Below are positions 22,953 through 30,521 of a stretch of DNA of 41,704 bases, piece by piece (position 1 is the stretch's first letter; each line of letters begins with the position of its first letter). The position numbers and the translations under genes were made by a program. The stretch covers positions 1-41,704 of the forward strand of contig JBMYZR010000013.1 in assembly GCA_049610565.1 (NCBI GenBank), written 5' to 3'. The notes under the pieces are model-generated. The model made no database searches. It was given only the letters and a program-made list of their open reading frames with translations, and had not been told where the DNA came from. Source of the stretch: UBA8752 sp049610565 (lineage in GTDB: Bacteria; Bacteroidota; Bacteroidia; Flavobacteriales_D; Sanyastnellaceae).

Positions 22953-23456
22953 ATGAACATGAAGACCCTGATGAGCGGCACCGTGGTCGCCTTGACGTTG
23001 GTGTTGGTTGGATGCGCAAACGGAGACGGACCTGCAGAGCAGACCGCGCCTGGTGCTGACAACCTCACCTTCTATGGAGAGGTCATTGACACGGTTGGCG
23101 GGCTCAACGGTGAGGCGCTGAAGACGGCCCTGAGCCTGTTCGAAGGACGCACGCAGGTTCGTTTCGAGGGCGAGATCACGGAGACCTGTCCCAAGAAGGG
23201 GTGCTGGATGAACGTGGCCTCCGGACGCGACACCGTGTTTGTCCGGTTCCAGGACTATGGTTTCTTCGTCCCGACCGAAGGGGTGGAGGGCAAGCGCACC
23301 ATTGTGGAGGGGGAAGCCTTCTATGACACGCTCAGTGTGGCCGACCTGCGGCATTATGCCCAAGACGCAGGTGCCACGGAAGAGGAGATTGCCGCCATCA
23401 CCGAACCTGAGCTCGAGCTGGCCTTCATGGCCACGGGCGTGATGATCGAGAACTGA
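22953..23456 (+). CDS. DUF4920 lipoprotein
   Basis: 167 residues from the ATG at 22953; the start gives the lipoprotein signal MNMKTLMSGTVVALTLVLVGC (Cys21). After a short linker the DUF4920 domain follows, with LTFYGEVID, FEGEITETCPKKGCWMNV and VRFQDYGFFVP. The CPKKGCWM segment with two Cys is the recognisable conserved core and may bind metal or form a redox pair; the family's function is not known. The TGA shares a base with the ATG of the monohaem cytochrome gene (TGATG), so the two are translationally coupled, which hints at a periplasmic redox role. Confidence 0.85.
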   Translation: MNMKTLMSGTVVALTLVLVGCANGDGPAEQTAPGADNLTFYGEVIDTVGGLNGEALKTALSLFEGRTQVRFEGEITETCPKKGCWMNVASGRDTVFVRFQDYGFFVPTEGVEGKRTIVEGEAFYDTLSVADLRHYAQDAGATEEEIAAITEPELELAFMATGVMIEN

Positions 23457-23902
23457 TGCGGGCAGCGCTGTTGTCGGGTGTGTTTCTCATGACGTTGGCC
23501 CTGTCGCTGGTGCAATGCGCTGGTGGCGGACAATCGCCTCCGTCGGACCCCCGTTTGGCCCCAGCCCAGCCCAATGTGTCCTCGGAATTGGCCCTCAGCA
23601 TGCGCGATCTGGATGCTAAATTGGTGAGTGTCCGGGAACGACTGATCGCCGGTGAGGACATTTCCGACGCACGGTTCACCGAGCACAACTTCCTCGAGTT
23701 GGCCCCGACCGACAGTTCCATGTTGATCGAAGGGTTCCAAGCCTTCACCATGGCCTTCGAGCGCCATGTGGCCGAATTCAATGCGGCGCCGGATGCCGCC
23801 AAGTACGAGGCCGTCGTGCGGGGCTGTGAAGCCTGTCACATGCGCTCCTGCCCAGGCCCGCTGGAGCGCATTGCCAAGCGCACCCTTCCAGTCGGTCTTT
23901 GA
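23456..23902 (+). CDS. Small monohaem cytochrome c-like lipoprotein
   Basis: 148 residues. Lipoprotein-like signal MRAALLSGVFLMTLALSLVQC (Cys21), then a mostly helical body. A single haem-binding CxxCH lies near the C-terminus, GCEACHMRSCPGPLERI. The position of CxxCH at the end of a helical bundle resembles class II (cytochrome c'-like) proteins, and FTEHNFLEL could provide the His/Met side. The partner is unknown. It overlaps DUF4920 by one base and the possible TTG start of purU by four, so all three are one transcript. Confidence 0.75.
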   Translation: MRAALLSGVFLMTLALSLVQCAGGGQSPPSDPRLAPAQPNVSSELALSMRDLDAKLVSVRERLIAGEDISDARFTEHNFLELAPTDSSMLIEGFQAFTMAFERHVAEFNAAPDAAKYEAVVRGCEACHMRSCPGPLERIAKRTLPVGL

Positions 23903-23919
23903 CCCAATTTGCCGCCGAG

Positions 23920-24798
23920 ATGGAATCCTTGAATGCTGACCGTTTCCGCGTCATGCTGTCCTGCCCCGACCGCAAGGGCATCGTGGCCGAAGTCAGCGGA
24001 CTGCTTGCCCGGCAAGGGGCCAATGTGACCGCTGCTGCCCAATTCAGTGACCCTGCGCTGCGCCACTTCTTCGTGCGGTACGAGGTCGAGACGGCGGCAG
24101 GGGAGGCGTCGGCCGAGTCGCTGGAGAGAGGGCTTGCCGACGGTTTGTCCGACCTGCTGTCACAGCCCGACGCACAATTGACGGTGCGCCGTGCGGATCA
24201 CCGGCCTCGGGTGGCCTTGCTCGCGTCCAAGGCGAGCCACTGCCTCGTGGAGGTTCTCCAGCGCTGGCGCACGGGGGAGTTGCCGTGCGACATCGCGTGT
24301 GTCGTGGCCAACCACCCGCACATCGAGGAGTTTGCAGGCTGGTTCAAGGTGCCTTTTCACCACGTCCCTTTCCCGCCGGGTGACAAGGCCGCATCGTTTG
24401 ACCGGGTGGAGGCCCTGTTGAAGGAGCACGCGGTCGATGTGACGGTGCTCGCGAGGTTCATGCAGATCATCCCGGATGCCTTTGCCGAAGCCCATGTGGG
24501 CCGGATGATCAACATCCACCACAGTTTCCTGCCCTCCTTCATCGGGGCCCGTCCCTACGAGCAGGCCCACGCCCGCGGCGTGAAGCTGGTGGGGGCCACG
24601 TGTCACTACGTGACGCCTGAATTGGACCAGGGCCCCATCATCGACCAGGAGGTGGTGCGGATTTCGCATCGGGACACGCCGGCGGACTTGCGGCGCAAAG
24701 GCCGCATCTGCGAACGGGAGGCCCTCGCGCGGGGCCTTCGTCTCCACCTCGAAGACCGGGTGTTCGTCCACGGCAACAGAACGGTCGTCTTCGACTGA
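23920..24798 (+). CDS. purU: Formyltetrahydrofolate deformylase
   Basis: 292 residues from the ATG at 23920; a TTG at 23899, overlapping the preceding stop by four bases, would add seven residues and cannot be excluded. Residues ~1-85 are an ACT domain (RFRVMLSCPDRKGIVAEVSGLL). The C-terminal half is the formyltransferase-type hydrolase: VTVLARFMQIIP, then MINIHHSFLPSFIGARPYEQAH with the catalytic Asn and His, and LDQGPIIDQ with the catalytic Asp. It hydrolyses 10-formyl-THF to THF and formate, balancing one-carbon pools. Placement after periplasmic redox lipoproteins is not functionally obvious. Confidence 0.93.
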   Translation: MESLNADRFRVMLSCPDRKGIVAEVSGLLARQGANVTAAAQFSDPALRHFFVRYEVETAAGEASAESLERGLADGLSDLLSQPDAQLTVRRADHRPRVALLASKASHCLVEVLQRWRTGELPCDIACVVANHPHIEEFAGWFKVPFHHVPFPPGDKAASFDRVEALLKEHAVDVTVLARFMQIIPDAFAEAHVGRMINIHHSFLPSFIGARPYEQAHARGVKLVGATCHYVTPELDQGPIIDQEVVRISHRDTPADLRRKGRICEREALARGLRLHLEDRVFVHGNRTVVFD

Positions 24799-24835
24799 TT
24801 CCCCGCCCCAGTCTCCTGTGTGCCCCTTTCGAATG

Positions 24836-24897
24836 GGGGAAAAAAAGAAATCCGCACCGTCCAGTCCAGGCGAAGCCCTTTCCTTCTTGTGCGGATT
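24836..24897 (-). terminator. Intrinsic terminator ending the minus-strand RNA
   Basis: On the minus strand AATCCGCAC (24897-24889) pairs perfectly with GTGCGGATT (24857-24849), a 9-bp stem with an internal small hairpin in its 31-base loop. It is followed by TTTCTTTTTTTCCCC. The other direction is not followed by T residues, so this terminates a minus-strand transcript, not purU. Confidence 0.75.
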
Positions 24898-25672
24898 CTT
24901 CCGGGCAAGAACCACCCGAAGGTGTTCTGCTCACAGGGTACGGGGGGGTCCCTGCGCTGCGCCCAACCAAGGGCGCCCCGAACCTCAGGATGTCGATCCC
25001 GGCTTGGTCGATGACCAGCGTGTATCCCGCCAGCGCCCGGCCAGCCGAAGCTGTCTCGGTCCACCCGGTTTCCCGTGTGGGTCAGACGAACAGCGAACTG
25101 TCCGCCTCAAGCTGTCGGGGACGCTTGCCTTGCGGCAGCCGTTCCCTGAATCCTGCGGCCACATTCCCTGTCCCGAAGGCTGGGGAATGCCGGCCTCCTG
25201 TGCCTGTCAGCTGGAGGCCTTCCGTTCGGTTCCGTTTGACCGGTTCCGACACCGTCCACTCTCCGGGGAGAGGGCGACCGCTCGCACGGACGCTCCCATG
25301 TTGCCGAAGCAACGCCGACCGAAGCCGGTGGTGGGGGTGCCTCTTTCGATCCGGATCAGGACAAGTCCTTCTGGGCGCCGGGCCCCACCCATTCTCAGGG
25401 TGCCTTTTCGTCCGAGGACGGCGCGGTGTCGCCTTCGCGACCCCGGTCAGGTGGTCTTTCGATCACATCCGTTCGGGTTGCCCCTTGGGACCAACGCCAT
25501 CCAGTTGCCTGAACCTCCGAGGAGGACCCTCTGCCGAAGCGTTGGGTTGTCGTTGCTGACACCACAAGGGTGGGGAAGAAATTTGAATGAGCCTGCATCT
25601 GCAAGCCTCTAGTGTTCAACACTGTGCGCACAGGCGTTTTCAACAATTGTTGAAAGCGATGGCCTGCTTTGC
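24838..25672 (-). ncRNA. Candidate orphan structured RNA of ~830 nt
   Basis: The gap between the convergent genes purU and the T9SS gene is about 950 bases and holds no convincing protein gene. On the minus strand it has a TTG-N20-TATTTTCG promoter at its start and a strong intrinsic terminator at its end. Inside, the hexamer CTTCGG occurs six times on the minus strand (complement at 24916, 25045, 25173, 25304, 25319, 25534) and I find none on the plus strand. Several close perfect stems with UUCG tetraloops: GTTGC/GCAAC at 25300-25313, CAGC/GCTG at 25042-25053, CACC/GGTG at 24913-24924. Other stems are CATTCCC/GGGAATG around 25162-25189, GGCCTCC/GGAGGCC near 25192-25219 and GCGCCC/GGGCGC near 24959-24976. 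I see no tmRNA, RNase P, SRP or 6S signature. Family unknown. Confidence 0.6.
25611..25655. repeat. Three tandem palindromes
   Basis: AGTGTTCAACACT (25611-25623), TGTGCGCACA (25623-25632) and the perfect 18-base TTTCAACAATTGTTGAAA (25638-25655) follow each other within 45 bases. They lie just downstream of the promoter at 25677-25707, so they are either operators or 5' hairpins of the RNA. Confidence 0.7.
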
Positions 25673-25676
25673 GCGG

Positions 25677-25707
25677 CGAAAATAGACACTCCCCCGACCC
25701 GAACCAA
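25677..25707 (-). promoter_or_regulatory. Promoter of the orphan RNA
   Basis: TTG (25707-25705), exactly 20 bases, TATTTTCG (25684-25677) on the minus strand. Box and spacing match the cys leader promoter. It lies inside and just after the terminator hairpin of the T9SS gene, so the RNA starts fresh downstream of that gene. Confidence 0.6.
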
Positions 25708-25725
25708 GGTCCGAAGCGGGGGAGT
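25688..25725 (-). terminator. Terminator hairpin of the large T9SS gene
   Basis: ACTCCCCC (25688-25695) and GGGGGAGT (25718-25725) form a perfect 8-bp stem 22 bases after the stop codon of the minus-strand gene ending at 25748. Only a weak T-run (CTATTTT) follows, and this also serves as a -7 box. Confidence 0.55.
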
Positions 25726-25747
25726 GCGAACGCTGACAAAAAAGGGA

Positions 25748-28700
25748 TCAGCGGGCCACCATGAACCGTGCGCTGGCGTGCCGTGTCCCCTGGGTGCCTT
25801 CCACGGTGTAGATGCCGGCTGGCCAATCGCCCACCTTGAAAATCCAGCCTTGGGGCCCGGCGCTGGGGAGGACCGTCCGGGTCTTGACGATGCGGCCGAT
25901 GCCGTCGCGGATTCGAACGACCACAGGGGCTTCGTTGTCGAAACCGGAGCCGAGCACGTTGACGATTTCTCCCGTGGTGGGGGACGGGTAGGGCGCGAAG
26001 TCGACGGGGTCACCCCAGCCGCTCATGCCGGCATTGGTGATGTCCCCTCCAACTTCAGGGTCGTCTCCACCGCAGGTCATGCCCACGCCGAAGTCCATGG
26101 CGTTGACGCCATTTGCCTCATAGGAAGCGGTGGTCAGAAGGGTTCCGTTCACCCAGATCTCCAGCCAGCCGCCGTCCCATCCGTCGGCGCCCGCGTCGTG
26201 CAGGGTCATGCCATAACAGCCGGTGGCCATGCAGGTGGTGTGTGTGTGCACGCCATTGTCGCCGAATCCATCCGAGGTCATGGAGAGGGAATCTCCGTCC
26301 ATGGTCCAGGACACCTCGTCGCCATCGCCGAAGGTGACGGTCACGAACGTCACTTCGACGAGCGGGCAGAACAGGAATTCGCACGACCCGTCGTCCTCGT
26401 TGGCCTCGGGGTTGTAGTTGGTTGCTCCTGCGTCGGTGCAGCCCGTGACCGTGAGGATCTCGCCGCAGCCCTCACCCACATCAAAGGCGTAGGAGGCGAA
26501 CTCGGCATCGAGGGTGAACGTCAGGGCGGCATCCGGGGTGGAGAGGATGAGCAAGCCTCCGCCCCATCCGTCCCCAAAGGAGTCGTAGAGCTCCAGGGTG
26601 TAGCACCCATCAGGCAGGCAGGCCTGGGCCGCGGTCACACCGCCGGTATTGCCGGCCGAAGCACCGTCACCGCTGAGGACGGTCTCCCCATTTTCATCGA
26701 TCAGTGCCCAGGACACCTCGCTGAAGAAGGGGTCTCCACCGAGGTAGACGCCGGCCACCAGGTTGAGGCCGTCGCCGCAATCCAAGGTGTCCGTGACACC
26801 GCCACCGTTGTCTTCATACTGGCAGGAACCGTCGTCGAACGTGGCGAAGGGGTTGTAGTTGAGGGCGGCTGGGTCGGTGCACCCTCCGGTGTTGCCATTG
26901 CCACCATCCGGGTTGCTGATGCCGGCACAATCCTCGCCTGTTCCGAATTCGATGTCCTCCGACGTCGCTCCGGTCAGCGAGCCATTGGCCCACTCGCCAC
27001 CGTTGGCGTGAATCCAGAAGTACCCGCCGTTCCAGGAATCGCCCCCGGCGATGTTGGACATGGTTGCCGTGTAGCACTCCTCGGGATCGAGGCAGATCTC
27101 GATGAAATCGATGGTGAGGTTGGGGTAGCCCTGCTGGTCGTAAATGACGTTGCCCTGGCTGTCGGTGATGGTCAAGGCCACCTCGTCGCCGCCGGAGAAC
27201 GTGCAGACATACAGTTCGGCGGGAATCAGTCCATCCTCGCAGAAGAAGGGGTAGATGCAGGATCCGTCGTCCACCGTGGCCTCCGGGTGGTAGTTGGAGG
27301 CGGCCGGGTCAGTGCAACCCGGGAGGTAGACTTCGCAATCGTCGACGCCCAGGCCGAACGGGAAGACCGCGCCGTATTCGTCCGGGCCCAAGACGAAGGT
27401 CTCGGGATCGCCTCCGTCGACGGTCACCTCGATGGCGCCCCCGATGGTCCACGTGTTGGTCTGCACGTAGAAGTTGTAGCAGCCGTCCGCAAGGCACCCG
27501 TAGGAGGTGTAGCTGCCATCGGCCGCGTAATCGGCCACGAAGCCGTTCACGTATCCGTTGATGCCGGTGAAGTAGCCGGACGTGCTGGCGCCGAAGATGT
27601 TGCCGGTCAGGGAATCCAGGGCGCTGGGCGCGGAGGACAGGGTGATGATGTGGTCCTCGCCGCAGTCGGGGATGTACAGGCAGTAGTTGTTGTCCACTGT
27701 GGCGGTCGGGTCGTAGTTCAGGGCCTCCGGGTCCATGCACCCGTAGACGGGGGGCGTGTTGCAATCGCCTTCCCACTGCAGGTAGGCGCCGGCGCATTCG
27801 AGTTCGCAGAGGTTGTTGAACGTGAGGGTCTGACCCGAGTAGTAATCGTAGCCGCACACGGGGGCATAGACGTCAGGACAATCACAGGGGGGGAGGCAGG
27901 TCCCGTCGTCGAGTGTGGCGGCAGGATTGTAATTGGGCGCCTCCACATCCGTGCACCCGAGCACGAAGGGTTCGCAGTCGTCTACGTTGACTCCGACGGA
28001 GGTGACGAGTTGGCTGACTCCGGCGTCCATGACCACCGTCTCGACGACGTCCCCATTGAGAAGGATCTCGACTTCAGTGGCGTCGACGGCGAAGCTGTTG
28101 TGGATGGTGACCGTGTAACATCCGTCGGCGATGCATCCCTCGGTGATCCAGTCGCCGGCGTCGTTGACGGTGCTCAGCGCCGGCGTCCAGTTGAACCCGT
28201 TGGTGCCGGTGACCACATAGGAGACCCAGAAGCCCGCCCAGAGGGAATCCGGACCGAAGGCGTCGTGCGACAGGGTGAGCGTGTTGGAGTTGCTGCAGTC
28301 CGTGTCGTATTGGCAGCAGCAGTGGATGGTGGCCGTCGGGTCGTAGTTGAAGGCTGCAGAGTCCAGGCAACCGTAGGTGTCCACGGCACCTCCGCCGTTG
28401 CCACCACCATTGCCACCGCCTGAGCCGGTCCAGTCGTTGTCCTCGCACCCGCCAAATCCAACGGACAGGGCGCCATAGTCACCTTCTTCGAGGGTGAAGG
28501 GGCCGTACATCAATCCAAAGGCGGGGTAGCTGATGGTGACTTCGGCCCCGTTCCATCCGTCGCCGAAGGTGTCGAACATCTCGAGCACGTAGCACGAATC
28601 TTCGAGGCAAGCCGTGGTCACGGTCGCATCGGCTTCGGTGAAATCGCTGCCGGCGGCCACCAATGTCCCGTCGAGGGAGGAGAGGGACCAACTCACTTCG

Positions 28701-28810
28701 CTGCCCCAAAGGGCCACGGTGGTGGAAATTTCCGCTTCAAACAGGCAGTCGTCTTGCGACTGTGCAGACAGGCCCAGAACGAGGAGGGCGAAAAGAAAAA
28801 GGCGGTTCAT
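25748..28810 (-). CDS. Very large T9SS-secreted protein with Cys-bracketed repeats
   Basis: 1020 residues from the ATG at 28810 (signal MNRLFLFALLVLGLSAQSQ); an upstream ATG at 28846 would precede the signal. The body alternates two modules. One is the ~22-residue GCxDxxAxNYxPxATxDDGSC repeat, about six copies, shared with the FISUMP lipoproteins. The other is a beta domain of ~100-130 residues with WALID- or WSLSS-type openings and CxxxxCYxLxxxDxFGDGWxG closings. One Kazal-like segment (CPDVYAPVCGYDYYSGQT) lies near residue 315. The C-terminal ~80 residues (FAPYPSPTTGEIVNV ... AGIYTVEGTQG) are a type A T9SS sorting domain. Probably a surface-attached or released structural/adhesive protein; no catalytic domain is recognised. 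Own promoter; follows DinB on the same strand. Confidence 0.88.
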   Translation of the reverse strand: MNRLFLFALLVLGLSAQSQDDCLFEAEISTTVALWGSEVSWSLSSLDGTLVAAGSDFTEADATVTTACLEDSCYVLEMFDTFGDGWNGAEVTISYPAFGLMYGPFTLEEGDYGALSVGFGGCEDNDWTGSGGGNGGGNGGGAVDTYGCLDSAAFNYDPTATIHCCCQYDTDCSNSNTLTLSHDAFGPDSLWAGFWVSYVVTGTNGFNWTPALSTVNDAGDWITEGCIADGCYTVTIHNSFAVDATEVEILLNGDVVETVVMDAGVSQLVTSVGVNVDDCEPFVLGCTDVEAPNYNPAATLDDGTCLPPCDCPDVYAPVCGYDYYSGQTLTFNNLCELECAGAYLQWEGDCNTPPVYGCMDPEALNYDPTATVDNNYCLYIPDCGEDHIITLSSAPSALDSLTGNIFGASTSGYFTGINGYVNGFVADYAADGSYTSYGCLADGCYNFYVQTNTWTIGGAIEVTVDGGDPETFVLGPDEYGAVFPFGLGVDDCEVYLPGCTDPAASNYHPEATVDDGSCIYPFFCEDGLIPAELYVCTFSGGDEVALTITDSQGNVIYDQQGYPNLTIDFIEICLDPEECYTATMSNIAGGDSWNGGYFWIHANGGEWANGSLTGATSEDIEFGTGEDCAGISNPDGGNGNTGGCTDPAALNYNPFATFDDGSCQYEDNGGGVTDTLDCGDGLNLVAGVYLGGDPFFSEVSWALIDENGETVLSGDGASAGNTGGVTAAQACLPDGCYTLELYDSFGDGWGGGLLILSTPDAALTFTLDAEFASYAFDVGEGCGEILTVTGCTDAGATNYNPEANEDDGSCEFLFCPLVEVTFVTVTFGDGDEVSWTMDGDSLSMTSDGFGDNGVHTHTTCMATGCYGMTLHDAGADGWDGGWLEIWVNGTLLTTASYEANGVNAMDFGVGMTCGGDDPEVGGDITNAGMSGWGDPVDFAPYPSPTTGEIVNVLGSGFDNEAPVVVRIRDGIGRIVKTRTVLPSAGPQGWIFKVGDWPAGIYTVEGTQGTRHASARFMVAR

Positions 28811-28820
28811 GGTTCTGTGT

Positions 28821-28848
28821 CGAAGATAGAACCGCGGAGGCTCCACAA
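28821..28848 (-). promoter_or_regulatory. Promoter of the large T9SS gene
   Basis: TATCTTCG (28828-28821) on the minus strand, ten bases before the ATG. A TTTG seventeen bases further upstream is a candidate -33 element and lies in a small inverted repeat ACAAAG-TTG-CTTTGT (28845-28859). Confidence 0.5.
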
Positions 28849-28905
28849 AGTTGCTTTGTCTTCAATCCACCGCTCGAAGGGCGCGTGTGACAGACCGCAT
28901 TGGCG

Positions 28906-29373
28906 TCAGTCGGCGGTGAGGATGCGCCTCAGATAGTTGGCCTGCCCTGTGTGGCGCGAAAGGTGGCAGCTCAATTGGAGGAGGAAGAACCGGACTGATC
29001 GACCCGCGTGGTGAGGCGGCGGCGACGGCATCGGGGCGTCCAAGGTGGCGGGGTCCAGGTTGGACAGGGCCGTGTTCACTGCACGGATGGTGCGCTGGAT
29101 TTCGGCCAGGACGTCCTCCTTGGGCATCGGGTTTCCTGCGAATTCGCGTTCCCGCTGGCGGGTGTACCCGTCGTGGCCGAGGTGATGGCCGATGAAATGC
29201 CGCAGATTGCCACACAGGTGCACGGCCAGTGTGCCGACGGAATTGGTCACGCCGGGCACGACGGACCAGAGGTGTGCCTCGGGCGTCGCTTCCACCTCGG
29301 ATGCGACTTGGGCGAGATCGCGGGTGAGGATGTGGCGAAGATGCTCGAGTTCAGGGGGCGTCGAAGGGGTCAT
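28906..29373 (-). CDS. DinB/DfsB-family four-helix-bundle protein
   Basis: 155 residues from the ATG at 29373, which overlaps the sulfotransferase stop by four bases (ATGA). The sequence is helical throughout. Conserved His residues fit the metal site of the DinB superfamily: GTLAVHLCGNLRHFIGHHLG in helix 2 and LLQLSCHLSRHTGQANYLRRIL near the end. DinB-like proteins are metal-dependent thiol transferases or proteins of unknown function. Translation is coupled to the sulfotransferase, but no biochemical link is evident. Confidence 0.82.
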   Translation of the reverse strand: MTPSTPPELEHLRHILTRDLAQVASEVEATPEAHLWSVVPGVTNSVGTLAVHLCGNLRHFIGHHLGHDGYTRQREREFAGNPMPKEDVLAEIQRTIRAVNTALSNLDPATLDAPMPSPPPHHAGRSVRFFLLQLSCHLSRHTGQANYLRRILTAD

Positions 29374-30365
29374 GCGGCGAAGTTCGTGGGATGGGGACAA
29401 GCGCTGGATGAAATGTGGTCGAGGAGCGGAGCGGACAGGTTTCCCCAGTCGCGCCGTGTTTTGCGGTCGATGGCCGCCACCTGCTGTGGGGTCAATTGTT
29501 CTTTCCAGTCGTCGGTCGTCCCGGAGCGGAAAAACCGTTCGGCGTTGAAATGGAAGGTCCCGGGATTCTTCAGGATGGACTGCTTCATGGTGTTGAATTC
29601 GGTGCTGGCGGCGACGCGGTCCCGCTGGTCTGTCGTCAATGCGGCCCCGCCGAACAGGGCTTGCTCCAGCCGTTGGATGGCGGCGACCTTGTTCTCCACG
29701 AGGTCTTCATACCGGAGGATGCACAGCTGATCCGGGGCGATGCCGTTGGAGGCCGAATCAAAGAAGCCTTTCACGTGTTGGTGGTAGTCCCCGAAGTACA
29801 AGTCGCCCTCGAGAAAGAGGCCGACGAACTGGTCGAGGGTGAGGTCGGGCGAGACACCCAGGGTCGGGTGGTTCTTGTAAAAGTGGAACTGGGAGACGGC
29901 CGCGCCCTTCGGGTCTCGGTAGGTCATGATGATTCGGGTCTCAGGGTGGAGGCAGCGGACGGGCAATTCATCAACGTTGGCGTGCGTGTAGAAGACCCGG
30001 GGCTGACCTTTCGTCCGTTCGAGAAATTCGAGAAAGGCGTCGATTCCACGTTGGGACGCCGTCACTTCCGGCCAGGGCACGGCCCCTTTCCCGATGTCCC
30101 CGTTCGCCGCAGGATGCCGGGCCTCGAGAGCGCCAGCCTCGCGCAGGATCTCGACGATGAACTTCTTGGTGAGGTGGGTCCCGACTTTCTGGTGTGTGCA
30201 GATCAGGATGTCCTCCGGGGTGGTGTCCCAACTCGCTTGAAGCGCACAGACGGCATCCGGACTGATGAAGGCGGGGATCATTCTCCGGTCTAGTCGGGTG
30301 TGAAGGAATCCGAGCTCAGGGCAAAGGGGGGCCGCGGGGGTGACGTTGGGTACGGGTTGGCTCAT
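29370..30365 (-). CDS. Eukaryote-like cytosolic sulfotransferase (Sulfotransfer_1)
   Basis: 331 residues from the ATG at 30365 (MSQPVPNVTP); the frame is open far upstream but that part has no family features and overlaps an opposite gene. PAPS-dependent sulfotransferase motifs are in order: 5'-phosphosulfate loop CTHQKVGTHLTKKF (56-69); catalytic His128 in RVFYTHANVDELP, like KTHLP in SULT enzymes; 3'-phosphate motif TYRDPKGAAVSQFHFYKNH (148-166); and a late FFRSGTTDDWKEQLTPQ, the RKGxxGDWK-like region. This arrangement is that of animal and plant soluble sulfotransferases and not of bacterial Nod-type enzymes. The acceptor (steroid, lipid or phenol) is unknown. Coupled to a DinB gene. Confidence 0.88.
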   Translation of the reverse strand: MSQPVPNVTPAAPLCPELGFLHTRLDRRMIPAFISPDAVCALQASWDTTPEDILICTHQKVGTHLTKKFIVEILREAGALEARHPAANGDIGKGAVPWPEVTASQRGIDAFLEFLERTKGQPRVFYTHANVDELPVRCLHPETRIIMTYRDPKGAAVSQFHFYKNHPTLGVSPDLTLDQFVGLFLEGDLYFGDYHQHVKGFFDSASNGIAPDQLCILRYEDLVENKVAAIQRLEQALFGGAALTTDQRDRVAASTEFNTMKQSILKNPGTFHFNAERFFRSGTTDDWKEQLTPQQVAAIDRKTRRDWGNLSAPLLDHISSSACPHPTNFAA

Positions 30366-30509
30366 GGGGAAAGCAATGGGTTGGGACCAAGGTGTTGAGC
30401 GCCATCGGGGGCTGGAATGATGGACGTCAACGCCCAGCATGACATGGCGCAATCGACCGGTTTGGGAACCGTTGTGGGTCGGGTGGAGGAGCGATTGCCT
30501 GAATTGCCC

Positions 30510-30517
30510 GAAGTTTG
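30510..30517 (+). promoter_or_regulatory. Possible -7 box of the secreted protein gene at 30522
   Basis: GAAGTTTG, one mismatch from TAnnTTTG, four bases before the ATG. It lies in the 156-base divergent region shared with the sulfotransferase gene, where I see no other clear signal. Confidence 0.35.
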
Positions 30518-30521
30518 AATC

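Noticed and set aside
24818..25612. Plus-strand open frame of 264 codons in the purU/T9SS gap
   Set aside because: Arg/Pro/Ser/Cys-rich, no hydrophobic core pattern, and several overlapping open frames of similar quality exist on both strands. The region is better explained as a structured minus-strand RNA.
24799..25747. tmRNA or RNase P RNA in the large gap
   Set aside because: No T-loop GGTTCGA with an acceptor end and no tag-like reading frame for tmRNA; no GAGGAAAGTC-type conserved region for RNase P.
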